Below are positions 38,858 to 48,868 of a stretch of DNA of 64,000 bases, piece after piece; the stretch's first letter is position 1, and every line of letters begins with the position of its first letter. Position numbers and translations under genes: made by a program. Location of the stretch: assembly GCA_022072455.1 (NCBI GenBank), contig JAJVHY010000031.1:1-64000 (forward strand), in the 5' to 3' direction. Under the pieces are notes generated by a model, which was not told where the DNA came from, ran no database searches, and worked only from the letters and a program-made list of their open reading frames with translations. The DNA is from Verrucomicrobiia bacterium (GTDB lineage Bacteria; Verrucomicrobiota; Verrucomicrobiia; Palsa-1439).

Positions 38858-39840
38858 GCAAGCTCAAATTCCATTGGGCCTTTCTCCTCATCGCCGCGTT
38901 CATCCCGGCGATCTCGCCGCACTTCGCCGAATTACTCCGCCCGATTTTCGTGATGGCGATCCTCGCGCTCGGGCTCAACATCCTGACCGGCTTCACCGGC
39001 ATCCTCAACCTCGGCGTTGCCGCGTTCATGGCTGTCGGCGCGTACAGCTACGCCATCCTCACGTGCGACATCTACCCGTTCCAACTCAATTTCGGGTGTG
39101 CGACCGGCACGACCGTTCTCATCGGCCTCCTTGCCGGCCTTGCGCTCGGACTTCCGACCATCCGGCTGCGCGGCGACTACCTCGCCATTGTCACTCTCGG
39201 CTTTGGCGAAATCGTCCAGGACACACTGAAAAACCTGGATGTCATCACCAAAGGAACCCAAGGCATCAACCCACTCCCGCCCCCACCCTTCTCCGTCTAC
39301 TACCTCTTCCTCGCTTTTCTCACCCTCGTCGTCCTGCTCAACCGCAACCTCCAACGCTCGCGCATCGGCCGCACGTGGATCGCGATCCGGGAAGACGAAC
39401 TCGCCGCCTCCTGCATGGGAATCAACCCCATGAAAATGAAACTCCTCGCCTTCTCCCTCGGCGCCGCGCAATGCGCCCTGGCCGGCGCGCTCTGGGCCAG
39501 TTACCTCGGTTCGAGCGGCGAACCCGGCAACTACGATTTCCAAGTCAGCATCATCGCCCTCTGCATCGTCATCGTTGGCGGCATGGGCAACATCGCGGGA
39601 GTCTTGCTGGGCGCACTCGTCGTCATGGGTTTCAACTCCATCGTGCTCGAAACCCTCACAAACTTCCTCAAGTCTCACCAGATCATCAGCAGCAGCAACG
39701 TCTTTACCGCCCCCGGCAACTGGAAGTATCTACTCTTCGGCCTTGCCCTCATCCTCATGATGCGCTTCCGTCCCGAAGGCTTGTTGCCGTCGAAACAAAC
39801 CAAAGCCGAACTGCACCACCATGAGCCTCCTAAAAATTGA
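38854..39840 (+). CDS. livM: Branched-chain amino acid ABC transporter permease (LivM-type)
   Basis: LGLNILTGFTGILNLGVAAFMAVGAY, LRGDYLAIVTLGFGEIV; ATGA overlap with livH; start moved inward. Confidence 0.9.
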   Translation: MSKLKFHWAFLLIAAFIPAISPHFAELLRPIFVMAILALGLNILTGFTGILNLGVAAFMAVGAYSYAILTCDIYPFQLNFGCATGTTVLIGLLAGLALGLPTIRLRGDYLAIVTLGFGEIVQDTLKNLDVITKGTQGINPLPPPPFSVYYLFLAFLTLVVLLNRNLQRSRIGRTWIAIREDELAASCMGINPMKMKLLAFSLGAAQCALAGALWASYLGSSGEPGNYDFQVSIIALCIVIVGGMGNIAGVLLGALVVMGFNSIVLETLTNFLKSHQIISSSNVFTAPGNWKYLLFGLALILMMRFRPEGLLPSKQTKAELHHHEPPKN

Positions 39841-40846
39841 CCGGCTCACGATGCGGTTCGGCGGACTCGTCGCGGTCGACGCCGTCACGCTCGACATCGC
39901 GCCGAACGAAATCGTCTCGCTCATTGGCCCGAACGGCGCCGGCAAGACCACCGTCTTCAACGCCGTCACCGGCGTCTACGAACCGACCGCCGGCAAGATC
40001 ATCTTCAACGGCCACGAAACCCGCCGCGAACTCACCGGCAAGACTGCGCTCGCGTTCTCACTCGTCGGCTTCATCACTGCCGTCGTCGCTGTTATTCTCG
40101 CCAATCTCGAAACCGTCTGGGAAGCCGCCGTCACCGGCAACTACACCTACCGGCAACCGTTCCCGTGGACGAAAGCCCTCGCGTCCGCGCAAGAGACATT
40201 GACCGGTCACTGGCTCGTACCGGCACTCAGCGGGCTTTTCGTCGGGGTGACCGGCGCATGGGCCGTCTGGGAACGTTCCCGGCGCGCCCCCGAAATCGCC
40301 GCCCGCGCCGGTATCGCACGCACGTTCCAGAACATCCGGCTCTTCAACCAAATGACCGTGCTCGACAACGTCCTGCTCGGCATGGACACGCACCTCCGCA
40401 CCCGTTTTTGGGACGCCGCACTCCGGCTCCCGTTGTTCTGGCGCGAACGCAAGCACTCGACCGGCAAGGCGCTGGAGACATTGCGTTTCGTCGGACTCGA
40501 ACACGAAGCTGGTCAACTCGCCGAAAATCTCGCCTACGGCCACCAACGCCGGTTGGAGATCGCCCGCGCGTTGGCCATGAATCCGAAGATCATTCTCCTC
40601 GACGAGCCCGCTGCCGGCTTGAATCCAGCCGAAAGCAAAGCATTGATGGATCTGATCCAGCGCATCCGGCAACGCGGCATCACAGTGCTGTTGATCGAAC
40701 ACGACATGCAAGTCGTGATGAATATCTCGGACCGGGTCATCGTCCTCGATTACGGCGCCAAAATCGCGGAGGGCGACCCGGCCACGGTTCGGGCGAACCC
40801 GGCCGTCATCGAGGCCTATTTGGGGAAATCCGATGCTCGCGCTTGA
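39821..40846 (+). CDS. livG: ABC transporter ATP-binding protein (LivG-type) with internal hydrophobic insertion
   Basis: LIGPNGAGKTTVFNAVTG, ARAGIARTFQNIRLFNQMTVLDNVLLG, ILLDEPAAGLNP; additional segment between Walker A and Q-loop. Confidence 0.9.
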   Translation: MSLLKIDRLTMRFGGLVAVDAVTLDIAPNEIVSLIGPNGAGKTTVFNAVTGVYEPTAGKIIFNGHETRRELTGKTALAFSLVGFITAVVAVILANLETVWEAAVTGNYTYRQPFPWTKALASAQETLTGHWLVPALSGLFVGVTGAWAVWERSRRAPEIAARAGIARTFQNIRLFNQMTVLDNVLLGMDTHLRTRFWDAALRLPLFWRERKHSTGKALETLRFVGLEHEAGQLAENLAYGHQRRLEIARALAMNPKIILLDEPAAGLNPAESKALMDLIQRIRQRGITVLLIEHDMQVVMNISDRVIVLDYGAKIAEGDPATVRANPAVIEAYLGKSDARA

Positions 40847-41525
40847 AAATGTTCAGGCCGGGTACGGCCCGGTCAATGTCCTCCACGGCGTATCACTCCG
40901 AGTCGACGCCGGAGAAATCGTCACCGTCCTGGGCTGCAACGGGGCCGGCAAATCCACAACGCTGATGACTATCTGCGGTATCAATCCAGCCCGGCACGGC
41001 ACGATTACCTTTGCGGGACAACCAATCACTCGGTTGCCGGCGCATGAAATCGTCAGCCGTGGACTCAGTCAGGTGCCAGAAGGCCGGCGAATTTTTCCCC
41101 GCTTGACGGTGCGCGAGAATCTCGAAATGGGGGCATTTCATCAACCCGCCGGGGCCGACTTGGACCGGGCATTCACCTTGTTTCCGATTCTGAAAGAGCG
41201 CCAAACACAATTCGGCGGCACGTTGAGCGGCGGCGAACAACAGATGCTGGCGATTGCACGGGCGTTGATGGCCCGACCGAAGTTGTTGTTGCTCGACGAA
41301 CCGTCGCTCGGCCTCGCGCCGCTGATCGTCGCGAAGATTTTCGAGATCATCCGCGGGATCAACGCGGCCGGCACAACGATTTTGCTCGTCGAACAAAACG
41401 CGAATATGGCATTGCATATCGCCCATCGCGGTTACGTGCTTGAAACGGGTCGCATCGTGCTCGAAGATTCCGCGAAGAATTTAATGCACAACGAACAGGT
41501 CAAGAAAAGTTATCTCGGAGGTTAA
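40833..41525 (+). CDS. livF: ABC transporter ATP-binding protein (LivF-type)
   Basis: VLGCNGAGKSTTLMTICG, LSGGEQQMLAIARALMARPKLLLLDEPSLGLAP. Confidence 0.93.
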   Translation: MLALENVQAGYGPVNVLHGVSLRVDAGEIVTVLGCNGAGKSTTLMTICGINPARHGTITFAGQPITRLPAHEIVSRGLSQVPEGRRIFPRLTVRENLEMGAFHQPAGADLDRAFTLFPILKERQTQFGGTLSGGEQQMLAIARALMARPKLLLLDEPSLGLAPLIVAKIFEIIRGINAAGTTILLVEQNANMALHIAHRGYVLETGRIVLEDSAKNLMHNEQVKKSYLGG

Positions 41526-41882
41526 ATGCCCACAGTCGCCATCATCGGAGCGTCAGCGGACCGGAACAAATTCGGCAACAAATCGATCCACGCGCATTTG
41601 AAGGCCGGCTACGAAGTCTTCCCGGTCAATCCGAAGGAAGAGACCATCGAAGGCTTGAAGTGCTACAAGTCGATCCTCGATGTACCCGGCCATCTTGATC
41701 GCATCAGTCTCTATCTTCCGCCGCCGGTCGCCGTAAAGGTGCTCGACGATATCGCGAAGAAGGGCTGCAAGGAATTGTGGGCGAATCCCGGCGTGGAAAG
41801 CGCGGAGTTCATGACGAAGGCGCAGGCTCTCAAACTCAACGCGATCTACGCGTGCAGTTACATGGACGCGGCAGGTCGGTAG
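41526..41882 (+). CDS. CoA-binding domain protein
   Basis: VAIIGASADRNKFGNKSIHAHLKAGYEVFPVNPKEETIEGLKCYKSI. Confidence 0.9.
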   Translation: MPTVAIIGASADRNKFGNKSIHAHLKAGYEVFPVNPKEETIEGLKCYKSILDVPGHLDRISLYLPPPVAVKVLDDIAKKGCKELWANPGVESAEFMTKAQALKLNAIYACSYMDAAGR

Positions 41883-41935
41883 GGTGCGCTATTGCGCACC
41901 ATTCGTCGCCACTGGTGCGCAATAGCGCACCCTAC
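41879..41935. repeat. REPIN-like element C: perfect 23-bp inverted repeat between convergent genes
   Basis: Left arm GTAGGGTGCGCTATTGCGCACCA (41879-41901), 11-nt spacer, exact reverse complement 41913-41935; each arm is itself a hairpin GGTGCGC-TATT-GCGCACC. Confidence 0.9.
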
Positions 41936-43056
41936 ACTTTGTTCGCCTTTAACTCTGCCAGCGAGTAGTGCGTCCCGCGCCAGTCAATGCCGTCGTGGAG
42001 CAGCGTCTTCAGCGTCGCGTTCCAGATGATGTATTGGAACAGAATCGCAGTCAGCGGGAATCCAATCCAGTGCCAGCGTTTCAGGCCGTGAAACGGGGCA
42101 TTATCCATATACATCAATGCGATGACGGCGATAATGGCGAGGTTGAACAACCACACCAGGCCGGTTGTGACAAAAAGCGCGACGACCGGCCAGACGAAGA
42201 GGACGGTTTGCGCAATCGATGCGGCAACGACGACCGAGAGGTTGTATTCCACGCCGGCAAATGAATTTTTCTCCAAACCTTTCACCAACTCGCCCAATGA
42301 CGAGTACCATTCGACGGTCACCATGTCACCGGCAAGCACCATGTCTTGCCGGTAGCCCGACTTCTTAATCAGCTTGCCGAGTTTCATGTCGTCGTCGGGG
42401 CGCATCCGTAACGGTTCGTGGCCGCCAATTTTCCGGTAGACCGCCGCGCGCACGAGGTTAAACGCGCCGATACCGATGTGCCGTGAGCTTTTCGGGTCGC
42501 GTGCCTTCCATGGTTTCGCATACATCCCGAAAAATATTGTGAATGCTCCGCCGAACATGCTGAGCAACGTCCCCGGCATCGCCAGCTGCGGCGCGATGGC
42601 GAGATGGTCGAGTTGCGCCGACACGAGATGATTCACGGCGCGACTAATCGTGCTCGATTCCATGTGAATGTCGGCGTCGGTAAACAGCAGAAACTCGCCG
42701 GTCGCTTGCCCCGCCCCGGCGTGTTGCGCGTGATTCTTGCCGAGCCAGCCTGCCGGCAAGTCGCCGATGTGGACGACTTTGATACCTTCGATCCGGTCGA
42801 GGATCGCGCCGGTCGAGTCAGTGGAACGGTCGTTGACGACGATGAATTCGAGGTTCGGATAATCCTGTTTCAGGAGTGACCGCAACGCCGGCTCAATCTT
42901 GCCGGCTTCGTTGCGCGCGGCAACGATGATCGAGACCTTGCCAGCGAATTGACCGGGCGGCAGGTCGTGAAGTCGACGCAACATCCGATTGCCACGGGCA
43001 AACTCAATCGCTACCGCCAGCAGGCCGAGCAATGTCAGACCGGCGAGCCAGATCAT
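41932..43056 (-). CDS. Glycosyltransferase family 2 protein
   Basis: VSIIVAARNEAGKIEPALRSLLKQDYPNLEFIVVNDRSTDSTG, FTDADIHM. Confidence 0.9.
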   Translation of the reverse strand: MIWLAGLTLLGLLAVAIEFARGNRMLRRLHDLPPGQFAGKVSIIVAARNEAGKIEPALRSLLKQDYPNLEFIVVNDRSTDSTGAILDRIEGIKVVHIGDLPAGWLGKNHAQHAGAGQATGEFLLFTDADIHMESSTISRAVNHLVSAQLDHLAIAPQLAMPGTLLSMFGGAFTIFFGMYAKPWKARDPKSSRHIGIGAFNLVRAAVYRKIGGHEPLRMRPDDDMKLGKLIKKSGYRQDMVLAGDMVTVEWYSSLGELVKGLEKNSFAGVEYNLSVVVAASIAQTVLFVWPVVALFVTTGLVWLFNLAIIAVIALMYMDNAPFHGLKRWHWIGFPLTAILFQYIIWNATLKTLLHDGIDWRGTHYSLAELKANKV

Positions 43057-44978
43057 TCGAAAACAACCATCGCATGGCCGCGGACTTCCGGCACGACCAC
43101 ATTGACGCGATTACCACGCACGTCGAAGATCAACGCTTCCCGGCTCGGTGCGAGATAGACAAACTTCGGCCGCTTCACGAACTTCAACGAAACCGGGACG
43201 CTGTAGAGTGGAACGCTGTCTTCCACGATATCGATCGTCTTGGTGCGGTGCTCCGGACAGTAGTTGAGCAGGTGGACAATCGTTCGACGGCCCTGCTGCA
43301 TGACCGTCGCCTCAGTGCTCGTCGGGGCATCAAGTCGCAGCAAGGGCTCCGGCAGGAGCCGATCGAGAACCTCCTTGACCAGCAGCCGGTACGGATAGTT
43401 CCCGTGTGTGGCAAAGGCACTAAAGATCGGGTAGCTGATGTACCCGACGTTTTCGCAGACTGTCGCGGCCGCATACCGGGTCAACTTGTCGCCGGGTGTT
43501 TGGAAGTGTGATGAGAAATGATCCCATGTGCGCTCAAAGTAAGGTTCGACGATCCGGGAGATCGTGTGCTGGCTTGTCACCCGGACTCCGCGGTCATACA
43601 TGACATGATCACCGCCGTTGAAGCGGAAGTAGGTCGCGGTATAGGGCGACAGACCGGCCGGCTTGATGCGGAGTTCGGGGAGGAGCACTTTCATGCCGTC
43701 CGCCGACAAGCCACTCGTACCGGTGGCCAGAAGCTTGCCGCCCTGCTTGAGGTAGACGCGCAACCGTTTCGCAAGGCTCGCACTAACCGGGATTGCATCG
43801 GGCAAGATGAGCAGTTCGTAGCGAGCGAAATCACTCGCTTCGCTGACGACGTCAAATTGGTGGCGAAGCTGGGTGAGCATGCGGGTGGCGCCTTCATCCG
43901 TGCCGGTGGTCGAAGCTGGGAGTTGGAAGAGGCCGATCTGCGCAACTGACCGGGCGCCTTCGAGCCACGGCTCGCGCTCCGCCACGCGACCGTAGGCGTG
44001 GCCAATCAACTCGTAAGCGCCCTTGTCGAGAACCCCGCGCGGGTGCAACTGGTCGCCAATGGAACAGCCGGCGCCATGCGCCATCATCTGGCTCGTCTCG
44101 TACTCGAGTGCCGCGACAGGTTTCAAGCCGCCAAAATCCGCCCAACTTTTATGAAAGCGCGCCGTCATTCCCAGATACGGTTTCGGGAACGTCCGAACGT
44201 ACCGAACATTCTTCGGAAAAAACATATAACCCCAACCACCGGTCGCCAACGCTTCGATCTCGGTATGCGTCAAGAACTCAATGTCCGTCTTGAGATTATG
44301 CAGTGGCCGGCTGTTGAAGAAGACCGTCGCATCCCGACTGCTGGCCTTCACCATCTGAAAAAACCGCCGCATGTAGTCCACCGCGATCTGTTTGGAATGC
44401 GCGTCGCGGTCCGCCTCGGATTCGGGATTCAAGCCCACGCGCCGCAGGCTGGCGATGAAATACTTCGTCGTCGAAGGCTGATCCCAACACATGTCAAAAA
44501 AGATTCCATCCACCGGCTTGAAGACTTTCAAGACTTCCGCGGTCTGCTCGGCTAGGAAATCCTGATACGGCGATGCCATGTCCATGATTTGCCAACCCGG
44601 TTGAAAAACGCCGTCCGCCCCTTTGACCTGGGCACTACTGGCCTTGCGGGCGACCCACTCGGGATGCGTATTGGCGGCGTACTCGTCGCATTGAACGCTG
44701 ATGTAAATCGGCGCGCGAATGCCAACCGCATGCAACGCGTCCACTTGCCGCCGGAGCAGATCGAGCCCGCGCTTTAAGCCGGGATGCCGTTCCGGCCGCT
44801 TCGTGTTGTAGTACAAATGCCCATGGTGACACTTGGCAAACACCGTGACACTGTTGACGTGCGCGCGCAGCATCGTCTGGGCAAACTGACGCGCATCGAA
44901 ATCGCGCCCAACATCCGGCACGGCCGGACCAGTGTGAAAGTCGAGATGGATTTGGCGGGACAGCAGGGATAATTTCAT
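43053..44978 (-). CDS. Glycoside hydrolase-like protein (alpha-amylase/fucosidase-type TIM barrel with trimerization-like domain)
   Basis: QIHLDFHTGPAVPDVG, VDALHAVGIRAPIYISVQCDE, VDGIFFDMCWDQPST; start moved inward. Confidence 0.7.
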   Translation of the reverse strand: MKLSLLSRQIHLDFHTGPAVPDVGRDFDARQFAQTMLRAHVNSVTVFAKCHHGHLYYNTKRPERHPGLKRGLDLLRRQVDALHAVGIRAPIYISVQCDEYAANTHPEWVARKASSAQVKGADGVFQPGWQIMDMASPYQDFLAEQTAEVLKVFKPVDGIFFDMCWDQPSTTKYFIASLRRVGLNPESEADRDAHSKQIAVDYMRRFFQMVKASSRDATVFFNSRPLHNLKTDIEFLTHTEIEALATGGWGYMFFPKNVRYVRTFPKPYLGMTARFHKSWADFGGLKPVAALEYETSQMMAHGAGCSIGDQLHPRGVLDKGAYELIGHAYGRVAEREPWLEGARSVAQIGLFQLPASTTGTDEGATRMLTQLRHQFDVVSEASDFARYELLILPDAIPVSASLAKRLRVYLKQGGKLLATGTSGLSADGMKVLLPELRIKPAGLSPYTATYFRFNGGDHVMYDRGVRVTSQHTISRIVEPYFERTWDHFSSHFQTPGDKLTRYAAATVCENVGYISYPIFSAFATHGNYPYRLLVKEVLDRLLPEPLLRLDAPTSTEATVMQQGRRTIVHLLNYCPEHRTKTIDIVEDSVPLYSVPVSLKFVKRPKFVYLAPSREALIFDVRGNRVNVVVPEVRGHAMVVFE

Positions 44979-45003
44979 CAGCGGCAGTGCTAGCAGACGT
45001 TGA

Positions 45004-45642
45004 CTAATCCTGCAACCGTTCTCTCGCCTGCGCGAAAACAGCGTCGAACATCGGCTCGGTGAGCTTGCCGGTGTTGGTGTTCTGCCGGCTGGGGTGATAG
45101 GACGCAAGCACGACCGGATCAAAATCGTAAACTTGGTTGTGGGCGAAAGCCGGCAAGGGTTTGATGCCGCGAGTCTTCAAGTAGGTGTCGAAGGCAATTT
45201 TGCCAAGCGTGATGACGACGCGCGGTTTCATCTGGCTGAGTTCTTCTTGCAGATACCGGTTGCAGTTGGTGATCTCGGCCGGCAACGGTTTGTTGCCGGG
45301 GGGCGCGCAGTGGCAGGCGGCGGTGATGTAGCAGTCGAGCAGCTTCAGGCCGTCGTCACGATGTTCCCAAGTCGGTTGGTTGGCGAAGCCGGCTTTGTGC
45401 AAGGCCCGGAAGAGCCACTTACCGGAGGAGTCGCCGGTAAACATGCGGCCAGTGCGGTTGGCACCATGCGCGCCGGGCGCGAGGCCGACGATGAGGACGC
45501 GGGCTTTGGGATCGCCAAAACTCGGCACCGGTTTGCCCCAGTAGGTCCAATCGCGGAACTCGCGTTTCTTTTCGCGCGCGATGTCTTCGCGCCATTTGAC
45601 GAGACGCGGGCAAAGCCGGCAGTTAATGATGGAGGCATTCAT
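45004..45642 (-). CDS. Uracil-DNA glycosylase family protein (UdgB-like)
   Basis: NCRLCPRLVKWREDIA, PVPSFGDPKARVLIVGLAPGAHGANRTGRMFTGD, ASYHPSRQNT. Confidence 0.88.
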   Translation of the reverse strand: MNASIINCRLCPRLVKWREDIAREKKREFRDWTYWGKPVPSFGDPKARVLIVGLAPGAHGANRTGRMFTGDSSGKWLFRALHKAGFANQPTWEHRDDGLKLLDCYITAACHCAPPGNKPLPAEITNCNRYLQEELSQMKPRVVITLGKIAFDTYLKTRGIKPLPAFAHNQVYDFDPVVLASYHPSRQNTNTGKLTEPMFDAVFAQARERLQD

Positions 45643-46465
45643 AAGCAGCCATGATTTTGGCCGGGGTGTGGCAGACGAGGATGAGGTCGGCACCGGCTTG
45701 GATGGATTCGACGACAGCGGATTCAAAATCGTGGATGGCGCCCATTTCCATGTCGTCCGTGATGACGGTGCCGGTGAAACCGAGTTTTTTGCGAAGGAGG
45801 CCGGTGATGATCTTATGGGAGAGCGACGCGGGCCGGTCATCGAGCGCCGGGTAGTGCGCATGGCTGACCATGATGGCCGGGAGGTGGAGCGCGGTGAAGG
45901 GGCGGATGTCGGCTTCACTCCAGTCGGTAACGGTCGGCAGGACTTCGTGCGAATCTTGTTTCGCGCCGCCTAGGCCGGGGAAATGTTTGCCGCAGGCGCG
46001 GATGCCGGCGGCATGGAGGCCGTCGAGGAATTCGCCGGCCCAGCGGATGACTTCGGCGGGGGTTTTGCCCCAGCAACGTTCGCGCAGGGCGTTGTCGCCG
46101 TCGGTTTCGAGATCGAGGACAGGGGCGAAGGTCATATCAATGCCGTGGTCGCGGAGGGATTCGCCGAGTTGCCGGCCAAAGTCGCGGGCGCGGTTGGCTT
46201 GTTTGATTTCAGCGATACCCGGCAATTCGCCGACGATGGGGCGGAGCCGGTTGACGCGTTTGTTTTCCTGGTCAATGGCGATGAACGGGTGCGACGGCAA
46301 ATCGTGGAGTTGCCGGGTGAGTTGCCGGAGTTGGTCGGATGAATCAATGTTGCGCGAGAAGAGGATGATGCCGGCAGGACGGACGGTTTCGAGGAGGCGC
46401 CGGGTGTCGGTGTTGAGTTCGAGGCCGGTGAAGCCGACGCAGAGGTTTGCTTTTCGTTGCCGCAT
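45623..46465 (-). CDS. nagZ: Glycoside hydrolase family 3 beta-N-acetylhexosaminidase
   Basis: FIAIDQENKRVNRL, RACGKHFPGLGG, LGFTGTVITDDMEMGAI; start moved inward. Confidence 0.85.
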   Translation of the reverse strand: MRQRKANLCVGFTGLELNTDTRRLLETVRPAGIILFSRNIDSSDQLRQLTRQLHDLPSHPFIAIDQENKRVNRLRPIVGELPGIAEIKQANRARDFGRQLGESLRDHGIDMTFAPVLDLETDGDNALRERCWGKTPAEVIRWAGEFLDGLHAAGIRACGKHFPGLGGAKQDSHEVLPTVTDWSEADIRPFTALHLPAIMVSHAHYPALDDRPASLSHKIITGLLRKKLGFTGTVITDDMEMGAIHDFESAVVESIQAGADLILVCHTPAKIMAAYECLHH

Positions 46466-46496
46466 TAGGCACATTCTAAACATCGGGAGGAAATTT

Positions 46497-46901
46497 GTGA
46501 AGCAGTTGCGCGAATTGACCATTATGACGCCGAACAAGCCCGGCAAGTTGTCGCAGGTGTTGCGCGCGTTGGCGGCGGCGAAAGTGAACCTGCAGGCGAT
46601 TGATTCATCGTCGGGGTATGACTTGAATCTGGTGCGGTTAATCACGTCGGATGCGGCGGAGACGCGCCGGGCGTTGGAGAAACTCGATTATCAGGTGACG
46701 GAGGCGGCGGTATTGGCGGTGTCCATTCTCGACCAGCCGGGGCAGCTCGCGAAAATCACCGGCGCATTTGGGAAGGCGAAGGTCAATATTGATTATATGT
46801 ACGCGACGGCGGCGGGGCCGGGCGCGGAGGCGTTGGTCGTTTTCCATTTGTCGGACAGCGCGGCCGGGGAGAAGGCGTTGCGCGCAGCAGGGTGGCAATA
46901 A
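46497..46901 (+). CDS. ACT domain-containing protein
   Basis: GTG start after GGGAGGA; MTPNKPGKLSQVLRALAAAKVNLQAIDSS, ILDQPGQLAKITGAFGKAKVNIDYMY (two ACT repeats). Confidence 0.85.
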   Translation: MKQLRELTIMTPNKPGKLSQVLRALAAAKVNLQAIDSSSGYDLNLVRLITSDAAETRRALEKLDYQVTEAAVLAVSILDQPGQLAKITGAFGKAKVNIDYMYATAAGPGAEALVVFHLSDSAAGEKALRAAGWQ

Positions 46902-46904
46902 ATC

Positions 46905-47786
46905 ATGAAAATCAAGATACCGGATGAGTTGAAATCAGAGGTGCCGCAGACGTTCTGGGGAAAGATTTTGACGGCCACCCCGATCATCATGACGGTGGTG
47001 GCCACAGCGTTGGCCGGGCTGGCGTCGAGTGAGATGACGCGGGCACAGTACAGCCGGTCGTTGGCGGCCCAGTTGCAATCAAAAGCCGGTGATCAGTGGG
47101 GATTTTTTCAGGCAAAACGTCTGCGCGGGGCGATGCAGCGAAGCACGCTGGATTTGTTGCAGAGCACGACCGAGGTGAAGGCTCTGGATGTCACGACCTT
47201 GCCCCAGTTCATCGAGCCGGTCACAGTCGCCGCGCTCGAATCAGGTCAAGTGCCAGACATCGGCCCGGCCCCGGTGCTGGCGGAACCGGTCAAAGCGGCG
47301 TTGGAAGCAGTGGTATCAGCCCGGCCGGATGGCGAGGTGGCACAGATTGTCCTGGCAGTGAAAGACGAGGTGTTGCACGACGCGGTCCGGGCGGCAAAAG
47401 ATCGCGCGGCCGAACTGGATCAGGCAACGCAGCCGGTCAATCAAGCGTTGGAGAAACTGGAAACCGCATTGGCCGGACAACCGGCGGCACGCGGATTTAT
47501 CGTGGCGCGGCTCCGGTATACGGCGGCACGGTATGATGCGGAAGCGCGACTGAATCAGGCGGTAGCACACCTGTACGAATTGCAGGTGCGGAAGAGCAAC
47601 TTGATCGCTGAGCGGCACCACCAACGCAGTCAGCGGTTTTTTTATGGCATGCTCGGCGCGCAAGCAGCGGTGATTATTTCGACGTTTGCCATCGCGACCC
47701 GGAAACGCAATTTGTTGTGGTCGCTGGCCGCAGCGGCCGGGACAGGCGCAATCTCGTTTGCGATTTACGTTTATTTATTTGTGTAA
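46905..47786 (+). CDS. DUF4337-like membrane protein
   Basis: N-terminal TM TPIIMTVVATALAGLAS, SKAGDQWGFFQAKRLRG, two C-terminal TMs. Confidence 0.6.
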   Translation: MKIKIPDELKSEVPQTFWGKILTATPIIMTVVATALAGLASSEMTRAQYSRSLAAQLQSKAGDQWGFFQAKRLRGAMQRSTLDLLQSTTEVKALDVTTLPQFIEPVTVAALESGQVPDIGPAPVLAEPVKAALEAVVSARPDGEVAQIVLAVKDEVLHDAVRAAKDRAAELDQATQPVNQALEKLETALAGQPAARGFIVARLRYTAARYDAEARLNQAVAHLYELQVRKSNLIAERHHQRSQRFFYGMLGAQAAVIISTFAIATRKRNLLWSLAAAAGTGAISFAIYVYLFV

Positions 47787-47841
47787 TCGGCCATTTTTCG
47801 CGTTTTTTCTGGCATACGACCTGCGCCATAGCTTGGGGAAG

Positions 47842-48843
47842 ATGTGTCTCAAACGTGTCATATTATTGGCAATTGCTGTCGCCGTAGGTCACGGGGTCGG
47901 TCCGCTCGGGCTGGCGCAGGGCGAAATTGCGATCGGGATGCCGCGCCAAAAGGTGCTCGAAACACTTGGCGAGCCCATCGGGAAACTTCGCGAAGGCAGT
48001 CAGGAGTTGCTCGTCTATAAAACGATGGAAGTCCGTGTCCTCAGCAATCGCGTCGTGCATGTCAATCATCTCAACGAGACGTTGCTTCCGACCAGCCCGG
48101 CACCGATACCGAAATCAGCCCCACCCCCGCCACCAGCCGGAGTCGCCAGTCCAGCAGCCGTGGCAGACGCGGTGCCGACTGAAACTCCGCCCGAGCCGGT
48201 GGTCAGAGTTCCGGCACCGGCGTTCGCCCAATTATTCGCCGGCCAAGCCGAAAAATATCGGGGCATCCAATTCACAACCGGCCGGAAGGTTTTCCTCATC
48301 GTCGGTCTCATCTTCGGTCTTGCCGGTTTCGCTGTGGCGCTGGGCGCGTCCATATGGTTTCTGATCCGGGCGTTTCTGGTCCACGTTGGGTGGGGCTTGG
48401 CCTGCCTGTTTTTGCCGCTGGCGCAACTTGTTTTTCTCTGTTGCCATTGGCGCGAGGGCCGCAAGCCTTTCTTCGTGAGTCTGGCCGGCTTGGCGGGCGC
48501 GATGGTGGGAATCGCGGTGGCGCTGGGCTTGGGCGTGATGCCGGCAGTGGCGGGTGCGAAGTCGCCATCGGCTGCGGGAATCCCGGCTGGCTCGCTGGCC
48601 AACGAGATTTTAATCCGCGATGCGCTGCCAACAGCCCTGCTCTTTGCCGGCGGATTGGGCTGCGCAGCTCCCCAGGGGATTCAACGCGTTGAAGTGCTTC
48701 GCCAACCTGAAGGACCAAGCAATGGCATGCGCTGGGAAGAACGCTGGTTCATCAGTGGCTGCGGGAAGGAATTGCCCGTCGACCTCGTCTTTCAAGAAGA
48801 CGGTCGCGGCGGCGCATCCTTCGAAGTTCGCGCTCCGAAATAA
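47842..48843 (+). CDS. Hypothetical membrane protein with N-terminal SmpA/OmlA-like segment and Pro-rich linker
   Basis: GEIAIGMPRQKVLETLGEPIGKLREGSQELLVYKTMEVRVLSNRVVHV, Pro/Ala linker, TM segments; start moved inward. Confidence 0.6.
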   Translation: MCLKRVILLAIAVAVGHGVGPLGLAQGEIAIGMPRQKVLETLGEPIGKLREGSQELLVYKTMEVRVLSNRVVHVNHLNETLLPTSPAPIPKSAPPPPPAGVASPAAVADAVPTETPPEPVVRVPAPAFAQLFAGQAEKYRGIQFTTGRKVFLIVGLIFGLAGFAVALGASIWFLIRAFLVHVGWGLACLFLPLAQLVFLCCHWREGRKPFFVSLAGLAGAMVGIAVALGLGVMPAVAGAKSPSAAGIPAGSLANEILIRDALPTALLFAGGLGCAAPQGIQRVEVLRQPEGPSNGMRWEERWFISGCGKELPVDLVFQEDGRGGASFEVRAPK

Positions 48844-48868
48844 CTAGCCCAGCCCGGTTTAGCCCGGT

